Positions 17,316 to 24,803 of a DNA stretch of 32,869 bases are shown here, piece by piece; the stretch's first letter is position 1; every line of letters starts with the position of its first letter. The DNA lies in contig JAITII010000098.1 of assembly GCA_031279515.1 (NCBI GenBank), positions 1 through 32,869 on the forward strand. Reading direction: 5' to 3'. Source of the stretch: Deltaproteobacteria bacterium. GTDB taxonomy: Bacteria; Desulfobacterota; Desulfarculia; Adiutricales; Adiutricaceae. Made by a program: the position numbers and the translations under genes. The notes under the pieces were generated by a model that was not told the origin of the DNA, did not search any database, and was given only the letters and a program-made list of their open reading frames with translations.

Positions 17316-18383
17316 TTAGTCGTTATCTAAGTCGTCTAGAAGGTCACTTACATCGGACATGTCAGTACCATCCACATCCAGGACATCATCGTCGTCTAAG
17401 GCCTGGAAATTATGGGCCCCCTGGTCTAGATCCTGAGGTTCATCTAAGCTTTCTAAGTTTTCCTGGGGCACCATGAAGGTCTCGGAGACATCTTGCCTGG
17501 ATCTTCCAGTTCCCATGGCGGGAGGGGCCTGTACTGCCCCTGGCTGACTGGAGCTTAGGCCCTCGGAAAAGAAGCTTTCCAAATCGTCCTCGGCTTGATG
17601 TTTAGTCAGATCCGGCGGGGCGGGTTCATTTATAGGATCTACCTGGATATCCGGTACAGCCTCCTGGGCGCCCTGGGGTTCATCATCCACCACCTCCACG
17701 TCTACGATGGTATCTGGTTCACTGTCCTGTTGTCCCCCCTGTGGGATAGAGGTGGCAGAGGGTGCCAATGACACGTCAGCATCCTCTAAGAGCTGAGAGA
17801 TATCCATCTGTCCGGTCTCAAAAGGTGCCGCAATTTGAGGAGGCGGAGGCGGCGGCGGAGGAGGAGGAGCCACAGGCGGAGCCTGCGGGGCTACAGGAGG
17901 CGCCGCCACCTCGGGAGGAGGCGGAGGCGCTAGAGGCGGAGGCGCAGGAGGCGCTAGAGGTGGAGGCGCAGGGGGTGCTAGAGGTGGAGGCGCAGGGGGT
18001 GCCAAGGGAGGCGCAGGTGGCGCCAAGGGAGGCGCAGGCGGGTAATTAGTACCTGCCTCTTGACCCATAGGCTGGTAGTAGGGCTCTCCTGGGGCCCCAG
18101 GCTGGGGTGCAAGATTTGAACTATTGTACCCACCAGAGGGATTTTCGTAAAAGTTGCTATTTCCCTGGAAGGAATCCACTCCGCCAAAAGACGGCGGGAA
18201 ACCTTGATTATAGCCTGGGCTTGAAGAGTCATCGCTATTGGAGAGAACGGAAAAAAAGTTCACAAAACCCGGGGGAGGAGCAGTTAAAAAGAGCTGTCTT
18301 CTAATGGGAGTCAGATCCCTATGGCAATGTGGGCATGTAATATTGTGCTCAAAACTATTATAGCCGCACTTAGGGCACAGCAT
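17316..18383 (-). CDS. Zinc-ribbon protein with proline-rich linker and acidic C-terminus
   Basis: I do not recognise a family for the whole protein. Residues 1-22 form a zinc ribbon with Cys3-x2-Cys6 and Cys17-x2-Cys20. A Gly, Asn, Ser and Pro region follows, then a low-complexity tract at about 115-185 built of PPLAPPAPP-type repeats, and finally a strongly acidic tail ending DDVLDVDGTDMSDVSDLLDDLDND. There is no signal peptide or membrane segment, so it is probably cytoplasmic. The DNA of the tract has 24-bp near-repeats (about 17930-18010) likely to vary in copy number. The ATG follows AGAGG at 6-bp spacing. It may act as an adaptor tethering partners, but that is speculation. Confidence 0.7.
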   Translation of the reverse strand: MLCPKCGYNSFEHNITCPHCHRDLTPIRRQLFLTAPPPGFVNFFSVLSNSDDSSSPGYNQGFPPSFGGVDSFQGNSNFYENPSGGYNSSNLAPQPGAPGEPYYQPMGQEAGTNYPPAPPLAPPAPPLAPPAPPPLAPPAPPPLAPPAPPPLAPPPPPEVAAPPVAPQAPPVAPPPPPPPPPPQIAAPFETGQMDISQLLEDADVSLAPSATSIPQGGQQDSEPDTIVDVEVVDDEPQGAQEAVPDIQVDPINEPAPPDLTKHQAEDDLESFFSEGLSSSQPGAVQAPPAMGTGRSRQDVSETFMVPQENLESLDEPQDLDQGAHNFQALDDDDVLDVDGTDMSDVSDLLDDLDND

Positions 18384-18876
18384 GGGGAACCTCTTATGTA
18401 TCTTGTATGGTTAGCTAGGCAAGATAAAATTTAAAAAAATTATAGCAAAGTGAAGCTTTTTTGGAAAGCAACAAGTCTTGATATCTGGGGACTTTGGTGC
18501 TGCCCAAAGCACCCAAGTTTTGTAAAGAGATTTTTCTCTAGAAAATGACTTATTAAAAACCTAAAAGGCCATCCCCCTCTAAAGAGATACTTATCTTGGG
18601 GTTAAAGCTTATATAGCCAAAAGGGATTAAAACAAACCCTTTTGGCTAAATAAACCTTTTTCATTTTCATTTTCACAAGGCCCTAACAAAGCCTATGGTT
18701 TTTTGGCTATTTAAGGGCCGCAAAGATAGAAAGGCGTCAGTAGTTTAAGCTTCTAGATATATTTTTTAGAAAATTGATGGGAAGGGGGGAATTTTTAATT
18801 CGAGAAGAGTTGGGAATGGGCGAGAATTATTGAAAATTTTCGAGAATTTTTGAGAAAAGAGGGGGTTAAGGGAGGG
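18384..18876. other. Noncoding AT-rich stretch with one strong hairpin
   Basis: No gene was recognised. A perfect 12-bp inverted repeat TAGCCAAAAGGG/CCCTTTTGGCTA pairs 18614-18625 with 18637-18648, without a clear U-run on either side. Short CGAGAA repeats occur at 18800-18860. Confidence 0.45.
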
Positions 18877-19010
18877 AAAAAATAAAGGGCCGGATTGTGG
18901 AAAGCCAGGTTTTTCCACGCTCCGGCCCAGTCCCGGTGTGGCTGATAGGCAAAATCGCTGGTCTTACAGGTGGGAGGCTGTGTTAAAAACAATCCTGCGC
19001 TATCAACCTT
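18877..19010 (-). ncRNA. Candidate structured small RNA, about 134 nt
   Basis: A sigma-70-type promoter lies directly upstream. The predicted transcript begins near 19010 with AAGGTTGATAG and ends at a strong intrinsic terminator. GGTTGATAG near the 5' end can pair with CTATCAGCC, 9 bp with one G-U. The terminator is a two-part stem: 18887-18894 with 18921-18928 and 18897-18903 with 18912-18918. It is capped by an 8-base loop AACCTGGC and followed by UUUAUUUUUU. I could not match it to 6S, SRP, RNase P, tmRNA or a riboswitch by eye. A 91-codon open frame here looks accidental. Confidence 0.6.
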
Positions 19011-19017
19011 GAAAAGC

Positions 19018-19046
19018 ATATTACTAAAATTGAAACTCAATTGCAA
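19018..19046 (-). promoter_or_regulatory. Sigma-70-type promoter of the 18.9-kb small RNA
   Basis: On the minus strand TTGCAA (19046-19041) is followed after 17 bp by TAATAT (19023-19018). The predicted start is about 19010-19011, just before the 9-bp stem of the candidate RNA. Confidence 0.55.
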
Positions 19047-19613
19047 TAGTTTTTTTAAAGAAAAAAACATAATAATTACAAGTACTTAAGCTAAAAAGAG
19101 GGGATCGGCAGAAAAAAAATTTCGCTTTTTTTTGTTAAATTTTAGCCCCCTGGGGGGGCTAATGGGCTTAAGTTATGAGACTAATTAATTTAATATCACG
19201 TATAATAGCATCTAAATATTTAATATATATAAAAAATGATATTTTTTAAGTATTAAATATTATAAATAGCGTAAGATAATTTTAGGCTCTCCCCATAAAA
19301 GGCCTTTTTCTTTGTTTTTGTACCCTATGGGTAAAAATGGTGCTCTTAAAATACTTCATATGGTGAGAAGAGGTTTTTATAAAGTGTAAAAAAAAGCTTT
19401 TTTGGAGCATTAAGCCCTATGGAATGTTAGCTAAATAAAAAATGTGGATTGCCTACCCGGGGATCAATAAATTACTATTTTGGGGAAAATTTAATCCTTT
19501 GGCTGGAAAAACTAACAAAATTGTCTTAAAAAAATAGAGCAAAAAGGGCTAAGGAGGCGAGAATGTTAAAAATTTTCTAGTTATTTCAATACTTTAGCTG
19601 CTTAGTGGGGTAT

Positions 19614-19629
19614 TGGCATAGATTGTGCT
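19614..19629 (+). promoter_or_regulatory. Sigma-54 (-24/-12) promoter of RNA copy A
   Basis: The site TGGCATAGATTGTGCT matches the RpoN consensus TGGCAC-N5-TTGC: GG at 19615-19616 and GC at 19627-19628 are exactly one helical turn apart. The predicted start is 19640. The same arrangement recurs 453 bp downstream in front of the homologous copy B. Confidence 0.75.
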
Positions 19630-19639
19630 CTTTCTAGTG

Positions 19640-19858
19640 TAGCTGGAGTCAGGTTACGCCACAGGCGGGATCAGCACCCGCCTCTACCGCAGAAACTTTC
19701 CCACCCCCTAAGCTGCCAAAAAATCCCCTGCAAAATCTTCACACCAACCTGGCGGTGATTTTCCAGTTGCCATCAAAGCTGCAAAACCTGCGGTAGGATA
19801 CCAAGAAAAGATTCAAGGGGAAGCGCCCGTTTTTTTACTCGTGCGCTCCCCTTCTTTT
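19640..19858 (+). ncRNA. Candidate sigma-54-dependent small RNA, copy A
   Basis: The predicted 219-nt RNA starts near 19640. CTGGAGTCAGG begins at +4. A local 7-bp hairpin pairs 19663-19669 with 19677-19683. A long-range 9-bp stem pairs CTACCGCAG (19684-19692) with CTGCGGTAG (19788-19796) and encloses a hairpin CACC-AACCTGGC-GGTG (19742-19757). Its loop AACCTGGC can pair with GTCAGGTT at 19648-19655 (8 bp, one G-U), forming a pseudoknot. It ends in an 11-bp terminator, 19815-19826 with 19843-19853, with one bulged A. No open frame of note is present. Copy B has the same parts with compensating base changes. No known RNA family was recognised. Confidence 0.75.
19815..19858 (+). terminator. Terminator of RNA copy A
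   Basis: AAGGGG(A)AGCGC pairs with GCGCTCCCCTT over 11 bp with one bulged base and a 16-base loop. The tail CTTTTC is only moderately U-rich. Confidence 0.6.
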
Positions 19859-20014
19859 CGCCTTCGGGTAATATTTACCCTTAATGGGGGTCAAATTTAC
19901 CCAGTTAGAGCTCCTTTTGCCCTGTTTTTAAGTTTCTTTAGGCAATTTTTTGCCCCGGGGCGGAAAATAAATTTTCCCCTTTATTTTTGAGAAAGTAACA
20001 AGATAAAAAGATTT

Positions 20015-20050
20015 GCCGCCCAATTGTTGCCATTAGGGCGGCTTTTTATT
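20015..20050 (+). terminator. Intrinsic terminator between RNA copies A and B
   Basis: GCCGCCC (20015-20021) pairs with GGGCGGC (20036-20042), followed by TTTTTATTTT. It lies 25 bp before the copy B promoter and would insulate it from read-through, or end a longer form of copy A. Confidence 0.7.
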
Positions 20051-20066
20051 TTGGAAAAGGAGTTTT

Positions 20067-20082
20067 TGGCATGGTATATGCA
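20067..20082 (+). promoter_or_regulatory. Sigma-54 (-24/-12) promoter of RNA copy B
   Basis: TGGCATGGTATATGCA has GG at 20068-20069 and GC at 20080-20081, with the exact RpoN spacing. The predicted start is 20093, three bases before CTGGAG, the same offset as in copy A. Confidence 0.75.
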
Positions 20083-20092
20083 TTAAAAAATT

Positions 20093-20292
20093 GCACTGGA
20101 GCCAGGGACAGAAACGGGGTTCCTCGATCTACTCGCTCATTTCCCTTCTCTGCCGATCTCCTCCCAAATTGAATTTCCTGCGATTTTTTTCATCACCCTG
20201 GCGATGAATTTTCAATTCCCATCCCATCTTTATAAAAGCAGTAGATCTCAGGCGAACGGACACTTAAAAGTCCGTTCGCCTGACTGTTTTTT
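20093..20292 (+). ncRNA. Candidate sigma-54-dependent small RNA, copy B
   Basis: The predicted 200-nt RNA is homologous to copy A. CTGGAGCCAGG begins at +4. A long-range stem pairs GATCTACT(C)GC (20126-20136) with GCAGTAGATC (20238-20247), 10 bp with one bulge, at the place of the copy A stem but with different bases. It encloses the hairpin CATC-ACCCTGGC-GATG (20191-20206), extendable by two U-A pairs. The loop CCCTGGC can pair with GCCAGGG at 20101-20107. The span from TTCCTGC to CCCATC aligns closely with copy A. A 14-bp terminator ends it. It runs convergently towards ribE. Confidence 0.75.
20248..20292 (+). terminator. Strong terminator of RNA copy B
   Basis: A perfect 14-bp stem pairs 20248-20261 with 20270-20283 around ACTTAAAA and is followed by CTGTTTTTT. 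Confidence 0.9.
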
Positions 20293-20404
20293 GGGGCTAT
20301 TTTTTTGCCGTTTTGGGGCCAAAAGAGAAATTTTTAGCTAGTCTTTGTGCCTTTGGTTTCTAAGAACTAAAAAAGCTCGCGACCTTTAAATATTCCAATA
20401 CGGC

Positions 20405-21049
20405 TTAAAAGCCCAAAAGGGAAAGCTTTTCTAAAGTCATGCCCTCTTTGCTCCCCAATCCCTTTAAATAGTTCACAGCGTATTTGGCCAAGAGGTCAGT
20501 TTCAAGGTTTACCTTAGCTCCGGCATGGAGGCTGGACAAGGTGGTATTTCCTAGGGTCTCTGGAATAAGGTTTACTGTAAAGAGGCCTTTTTTAGGGTCC
20601 ACTTCATTTACAGTAAGGCTTACCCCATCTATGGCTATGGAGCCCTTTGGGGCTATGAAGTCAGACAGGGGGAGGGGAAAGCTATAGCTATGGGTAAGGC
20701 TCTTTCCCACAGGTATTACTTTTTCTAAGCTGCCTATGCCGTCCACGTGGCCAGAGACAAGATGGCCTCCCAATCTGTCTGTTAGCCTTAAGGCCCTTTC
20801 CAGGTTTACTACCTTTAGGGTCTTTAAGCTTGTAAGGGACAAGGTCTCCCTGGAGGCAAAGGCAGAGAAAGAAAAGTCCTCTTTAGCAATTTGCGTAACA
20901 GTTAGGCAGACCCCGGATACGGCAATACTTTCACCTAGGATGAGGGGACTATCAAAGGTAAATTTGGGCCGGATGCTAATGCATAAGTCCACGCCTTGGC
21001 TTTCTACCCGGATAATTTCTCCCAGGCCTAATATTAGTCCAGTGAACAT
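20405..21049 (-). CDS. ribE: Riboflavin synthase, alpha chain
   Basis: This enzyme dismutates two 6,7-dimethyl-8-ribityllumazine molecules to riboflavin. It has 214 residues in two tandem lumazine-binding domains, starting MFTGLILGLGEI and, in the second half, HLVSGHVDGIGSL. SIAVSGVCLTV in domain one and SIAIDGVSLTV in domain two are the paired signatures. The frame stays open 25 codons further, but all family members start at MFTG, so I chose the ATG at 21049, 14 bp after the ribD stop and with AAGG upstream. The ribH and ribBA genes are not in the window. Also called ribC in some species. Confidence 0.95.
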   Translation of the reverse strand: MFTGLILGLGEIIRVESQGVDLCISIRPKFTFDSPLILGESIAVSGVCLTVTQIAKEDFSFSAFASRETLSLTSLKTLKVVNLERALRLTDRLGGHLVSGHVDGIGSLEKVIPVGKSLTHSYSFPLPLSDFIAPKGSIAIDGVSLTVNEVDPKKGLFTVNLIPETLGNTTLSSLHAGAKVNLETDLLAKYAVNYLKGLGSKEGMTLEKLSLLGF

Positions 21050-21062
21050 AGGATAGACTGCC

Positions 21063-22304
21063 TTAAAATTCTTGTTCCGAGTCCTCATCGGAGCTTGGAG
21101 GGGCCGTTGGCTCTTCCAATCCAATATCCTCTTTTTCTTTCACTTGGACTAAGCTGCCGTCCTCCCCTAGGGTTGCCTTAAAGGCCCCTTTGGGACGGAT
21201 GGTTAGGTGTATGTCAGGACCCTTGCGGCCAACTTTGAGGATATCCACTATTTTTGCCCCATCTATGGTGGGAACGCCTGCTCCCCCCAGCATGCTTGGG
21301 GCCTCCACGCCGCCTATAAACTTAGGGGCTATGAAGATGTGTATTAAATCCACCACGTTTTCAGAGATAAGCGCAGAAGCTGCCAAGGTGGCCCCGGCTT
21401 CCATGAGGACGGACTGGACCTCCAGTTCGCCCAAGGCGGAAAGGGCCTCGGATAATGAGAGAAGTCCCTCAGAGGTGCGTCCAATCTTGATGACCCTGGT
21501 GCCCTTGTACACATGAGCGCTGATGCGCTCTTCCGGGGCCTCATGGGAACAAAATATAGTTGTGGGACCCCCGTAGCGCTCCTCAAAGAGCTTTAAGTTT
21601 AAGGGCAATTTTAAGAGGGGATCCAAGACCACCCGCATGGGTTGCTTATGCATCTTGCGGCGGCCCCAGGGCCTGGCCGAGAGCTCAGGGTCGTCCTTAA
21701 AGGCCGTGGCCCTTCCTATCATGATGGCATCTACGCCAGTGCGCAAATGATGGCTGAAATTTCTGGCAACTTTGGAGCTTATCCAACGGGAATCGCCTGT
21801 ACTAGTTGCAATCTTCCCATCTAAACTGGCTGCAGTTTTTAAGATTACAAAGGGCTTTTTGGTGAGCTGCCATTTGATGAAAAACTGGTTTAACTCGAAG
21901 GCCTCATCAGCCAAAAGGCCCATGCTAGTAGCTATCCCGGCGTTCTCCAGGGCCTCAGAACCCCCTTTGGCTAGGGGATTGGGGTCCGGGATGGAGTAGA
22001 AGACTTTTTTTACCCCACTTTTAATGATGGCTTCGGCGCAGGGACCGGTGCGTCCGTGGTGGTTACAGGGTTCCAGATTGACATAGAGGTCAGCCCCTTT
22101 GGCGCGGCTTCCAGCCGCGCTCAAGGCTGCAGCCTCGGCATGGGGGAGACCCGGGCCCAAATGCCAGCCCTGGGCTATGATCTTGCCCCTTTTTACCAAG
22201 ACTGCCCCCACCATGGGATTAGGAGATACCAGTCCCCATCCCTGGCGGGCCAGCCTCAAAGCCTCTTTCATGAAAAAAGTCTCTTTTTCTGTAAAGTGGA
22301 CCAT
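21063..22304 (-). CDS. ribD: Bifunctional riboflavin deaminase/reductase RibD
   Basis: RibD deaminates the pyrimidine intermediate of riboflavin synthesis and then reduces its ribosyl side chain. The N-terminal zinc deaminase domain has His55-Ala-Glu57 and the Cys80/Cys89 pair of PCNHHGRTGPC. The C-terminal reductase domain starts near PFVILKTAASLDGKIAT. From the ATG at 22304, preceded by CTGGAG, it has 413 residues. The frame extends to a GTG at 22364 with no ribosome site. An extra acidic tail of about 40 residues follows the reductase domain, longer than the usual 360-380 residue enzyme. It is the first gene of ribD-ribE. Confidence 0.94.
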   Translation of the reverse strand: MVHFTEKETFFMKEALRLARQGWGLVSPNPMVGAVLVKRGKIIAQGWHLGPGLPHAEAAALSAAGSRAKGADLYVNLEPCNHHGRTGPCAEAIIKSGVKKVFYSIPDPNPLAKGGSEALENAGIATSMGLLADEAFELNQFFIKWQLTKKPFVILKTAASLDGKIATSTGDSRWISSKVARNFSHHLRTGVDAIMIGRATAFKDDPELSARPWGRRKMHKQPMRVVLDPLLKLPLNLKLFEERYGGPTTIFCSHEAPEERISAHVYKGTRVIKIGRTSEGLLSLSEALSALGELEVQSVLMEAGATLAASALISENVVDLIHIFIAPKFIGGVEAPSMLGGAGVPTIDGAKIVDILKVGRKGPDIHLTIRPKGAFKATLGEDGSLVQVKEKEDIGLEEPTAPPSSDEDSEQEF

Positions 22305-23385
22305 CTTAGCTCCAGGCGCGTCAAGAAGCCTTTCAAATAAATTTGCAATAGCAAAGGATCGCACAGTTAGTATAACTTTTCAAGGCATTTGGAAATCTTT
22401 TGAGTTTAAGCTACTATCCAAGATGAGGTGGTTTCTGTCTTGTGGCCAGGGGCTTGTGGCCCCAGGGCTCTAGTAGTAAAAAAGGGAATAACTCCTCTAA
22501 ACAGGGTGAATTTTTAGTAGGGTCTTCAAAAAAATAGACTTGCCAGGGAAGAAAATTTTTTATCTTGCTAAATTTTATAAAAAATAGTAAAATTTTTATA
22601 TTTTAAGGTTTAATGATTCTAATATAATTTAATATAGGAAATGTTATTTCTAGCAAAATAGTAACAGCCCGAAATAATGCGTAAAATTCCAATATAAATA
22701 TCTCTAAAGTCTTGCTAGATAGCTCAAGCTAAAAAAATTTGAATATTAATTTAAATTAGCAAGAATTTTTTGTTGCATTTTAAAATTATTTATGGTTAAT
22801 TATCTAGAAGGTTACCTTTTGTAAAGCTTTAGGTTTAATTATGAACTGCTCCAGGGTCCGGCATAGGGCAAATGGGTAAGCCTTAGTGCCTGGCCTTGTC
22901 TACCTTGGGCCCTAGTTACCAAGTTATTTAGGCCACTAAGGGATTAAACACCAAGGATTATTTAGGTAGTACAATTAAATATGGTTCTCTTTGTTCCTAT
23001 AAGCGCTAGAGCTCTCTGCCATGGGCTTTGTGGCGAGTATTTTGGGCCTCTAGCTTTTAACAGAAAGGAAATTATGCCCCTTGGGAAAACTATTTCCCTA
23101 AAATAGCATTCAAGGATTTTTGCCCTTGGCAAGGATTTTTGCCCTTAGCAAGGATTTTTGCCTTTAGATAGTTTCGAAGTTAAAAATAATTTTATTTTAC
23201 AAGAAAAGCGTGCTATTATAATGGTACCATACATCTAGTGGCTCAATCCTAACATATGTCATCTTAAATCATGGGCGCCAACCTGGCCCCCAATAATTTT
23301 AGTACAGGCCTCTCTAAAGTATTGACTAGGCCGTAGTTTCTGGGGAGATCCCCAATTTAGTTAAATTAAGAATAAGGAGTAAATT
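22305..23385. other. 1-kb noncoding gap between ribD and nrdR
   Basis: No coding frame was recognised. It is divergent DNA, so it should hold both promoters. 22500-22850 is extremely AT-rich. A GC-richer island at about 22845-22940 contains TAGGGC/GCCCTA and CCAGG/CCTGG complements and might be a structured RNA or decayed gene. Three 19-bp tandem repeats lie at 23111-23167. The nrdR ribosome site AAGGAG ends the gap. Confidence 0.5.
23111..23167. repeat. Three tandem 19-bp repeats upstream of nrdR
   Basis: Unit CAAGGATTTTTGCCCTTRG occurs at 23111-23129, 23130-23148 and 23149-23167 with one or two differences per unit. Nothing similar lies elsewhere in the window. It could be an operator array or polymerase-slippage product. 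Confidence 0.85.
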
Positions 23386-23883
23386 ATGAAGTGCCCATTT
23401 TGCGGTAAGTTGGACAACAAGGTGCTAGATTCCAGATTGAGTAGGGAAAACGCCGCCATCCGCCGCCGGAGAGTTTGCATCGCATGCAACAACCGGTTCA
23501 CCACCTATGAGAGGGTGGAAGAGCAAACCCCCATGCTCATCAAGAATGACGGCCGCAGGGAGGTCTACAGCCGTGAGAAGCTGAAAAAGGGCATCATGGC
23601 AGCTGCCCAGAAGAGGCCCATAGCGGTTTCCACCATCGACGCCTTCATAGACGACCTGGAAAGGAAGCTGCAGGAGGCCAATTACAAGGAGATCCCCACC
23701 CGCGAGATAGGCGAAAGGGTGGTGGACTTCTTAAGGAAACTGGACCCGGTGGCATATATCCGTTTCGCCAGCGTCTATCGCAACTACACCCTAGAGGACT
23801 ATGAAAGGGAGTTAAAGGGCCTATACATGCTAACTCCGCATCACAGCTTGGATCCCAGGACCCACGGCACCCTCAAGCAGTAA
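23386..23883 (+). CDS. nrdR: Transcriptional repressor NrdR
   Basis: NrdR represses ribonucleotide reductase genes when dATP and ATP fill its ATP-cone domain. The N-terminal zinc ribbon has Cys3, Cys6, Cys31 and Cys34 (MKCPFCG and VCIACNNRFTTYE). The ATP-cone begins at about residue 50, with LIKNDGRREVYSREKLKKGI. Length 165, close to the usual 150-160. The ATG is preceded by AAGGAG. In many bacteria nrdR precedes ribD; here ribD-ribE is nearby but divergent and 1 kb away, a possible trace of that link. No NrdR boxes were identified in the window. Confidence 0.96.
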   Translation: MKCPFCGKLDNKVLDSRLSRENAAIRRRRVCIACNNRFTTYERVEEQTPMLIKNDGRREVYSREKLKKGIMAAAQKRPIAVSTIDAFIDDLERKLQEANYKEIPTREIGERVVDFLRKLDPVAYIRFASVYRNYTLEDYERELKGLYMLTPHHSLDPRTHGTLKQ

Positions 23884-24803
23884 AAGAACTTAGCTCAAAT
23901 TGGGGGCGCTTAAGCGCCCCCCCATTCCTTTAAAGTCTTAAGCTATCTAATCAGTTAATCTCACGCTTTTTTAGCCTTGCTAGCACAATTGCCTGGGAGG
24001 CATCTAGATATAGCTATATATTATTTAAAAAAATTATATTTCTACTAAATATTGTATTAAGTCTTGCAAATTACATCCTAAAAGTTTTTTTTGCCTCATC
24101 ATCTTCTTATGTCTTTTGCCAAGGCCCCTCTCTCACTCTTTTTTTACCCCCCCACCTTCTTTTCAGCTTCTAATGCCCTCCTTAAGGTACTTACTAGCTA
24201 AATAATACCTAAATGGCGCCTATATTTTTTTAGGGTACTCTCCGCCTAAAGCTAAGCTTCCCTCCTAAATTAATACACTTTCCAAAACCTAAAAGGGGCA
24301 ATATTGGGGCTTAAACAAGCCTTTTTGCAGAAGGTAAAGGAGGAAATAAAAGTCTTCACTTTTTGGCATTTTTATAGAAGACAAAGGATTTCATAAATAA
24401 AAGGGCTCTTTGGGCCTTTTTTTATATGAAAAGCTATAGAAAATGCCTATAGACATGCTAGGGAGCTTTGTATAAAATAAGGGAAAGGTAGTAGCCCAGT
24501 AAAAATTACCTCGTTGGACCCTACAATATATAGTGATTTTTTTCTTTGAAAACTACTTTAAATTGTGGTAATCTCTTCACAGTTTTCAACATCAAGGCTT
24601 CCATTTTTTGTCCAAGCCTGATACCCCCCCCTTAAAAGAGCTATTTTGATAGATGGCCCTTTTGTAAATTTAACTCTACTCTCCCATTGTGCCTTCTAGT
24701 CCAGGGCAGGTATAAGCCTTCCCAAATTTTTATGTTTCTAAGGATTTCTGTCCTTTTTAAAAATAGAGGGCTTAAAAGCCCATGTGATTTGGTATTCAAT
24801 AAA
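23884..24803. other. AT-rich noncoding gap between nrdR and the GGDEF gene
   Basis: Apart from the hairpin after nrdR, I see no gene, repeat or clear promoter. The frame of the GGDEF gene is formally open from a TTG at 24687, but that stretch has the T-rich composition of the gap. Confidence 0.5.
23902..23921 (+). terminator. GC-rich hairpin after nrdR
   Basis: GGGGGCGCTT and AAGCGCCCCC form a perfect palindrome, giving an 8-bp stem with a TTAA loop, 18 bp past the nrdR stop. The tail CCATTCCTTT is only partly U-rich. Confidence 0.55.

Noticed and set aside
17762..18049. 95-codon plus-strand frame rich in Glu and Ala
   Set aside because: It is the antisense shadow of the proline-repeat tract of the zinc-ribbon protein.
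18795..19070. 91-codon open frame on the minus strand
   Set aside because: It overlaps the promoter, structured RNA and terminator described at 18877-19046. It has no recognised domain and its composition follows the RNA stems.
19551..19580. AAGGAGG followed by a five-codon frame MLKIF just upstream of RNA copy A
   Set aside because: It is too short to call and lies before the sigma-54 promoter; probably chance in AT-rich DNA.
22845..22940. tRNA or copy of the sigma-54 RNA family in the GC-richer island
   Set aside because: There is no T-loop or anticodon arm pattern, no -24/-12 promoter and no terminator; the short complements are not enough for a call.
23126..23141. TTGGCAAGGATTTTTGC within the 19-bp repeats as a sigma-54 promoter
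   Set aside because: The GG to GC spacing is one base too long for the strict RpoN requirement.
23111..23167. CRISPR array
   Set aside because: The repeats are contiguous with no spacers and no cas genes are present.
23276..23296. AACCTGGC upstream of nrdR as a fourth copy of the RNA loop motif
   Set aside because: No matching stem, partner segment, promoter or terminator surrounds it; one such 8-mer is expected by chance.
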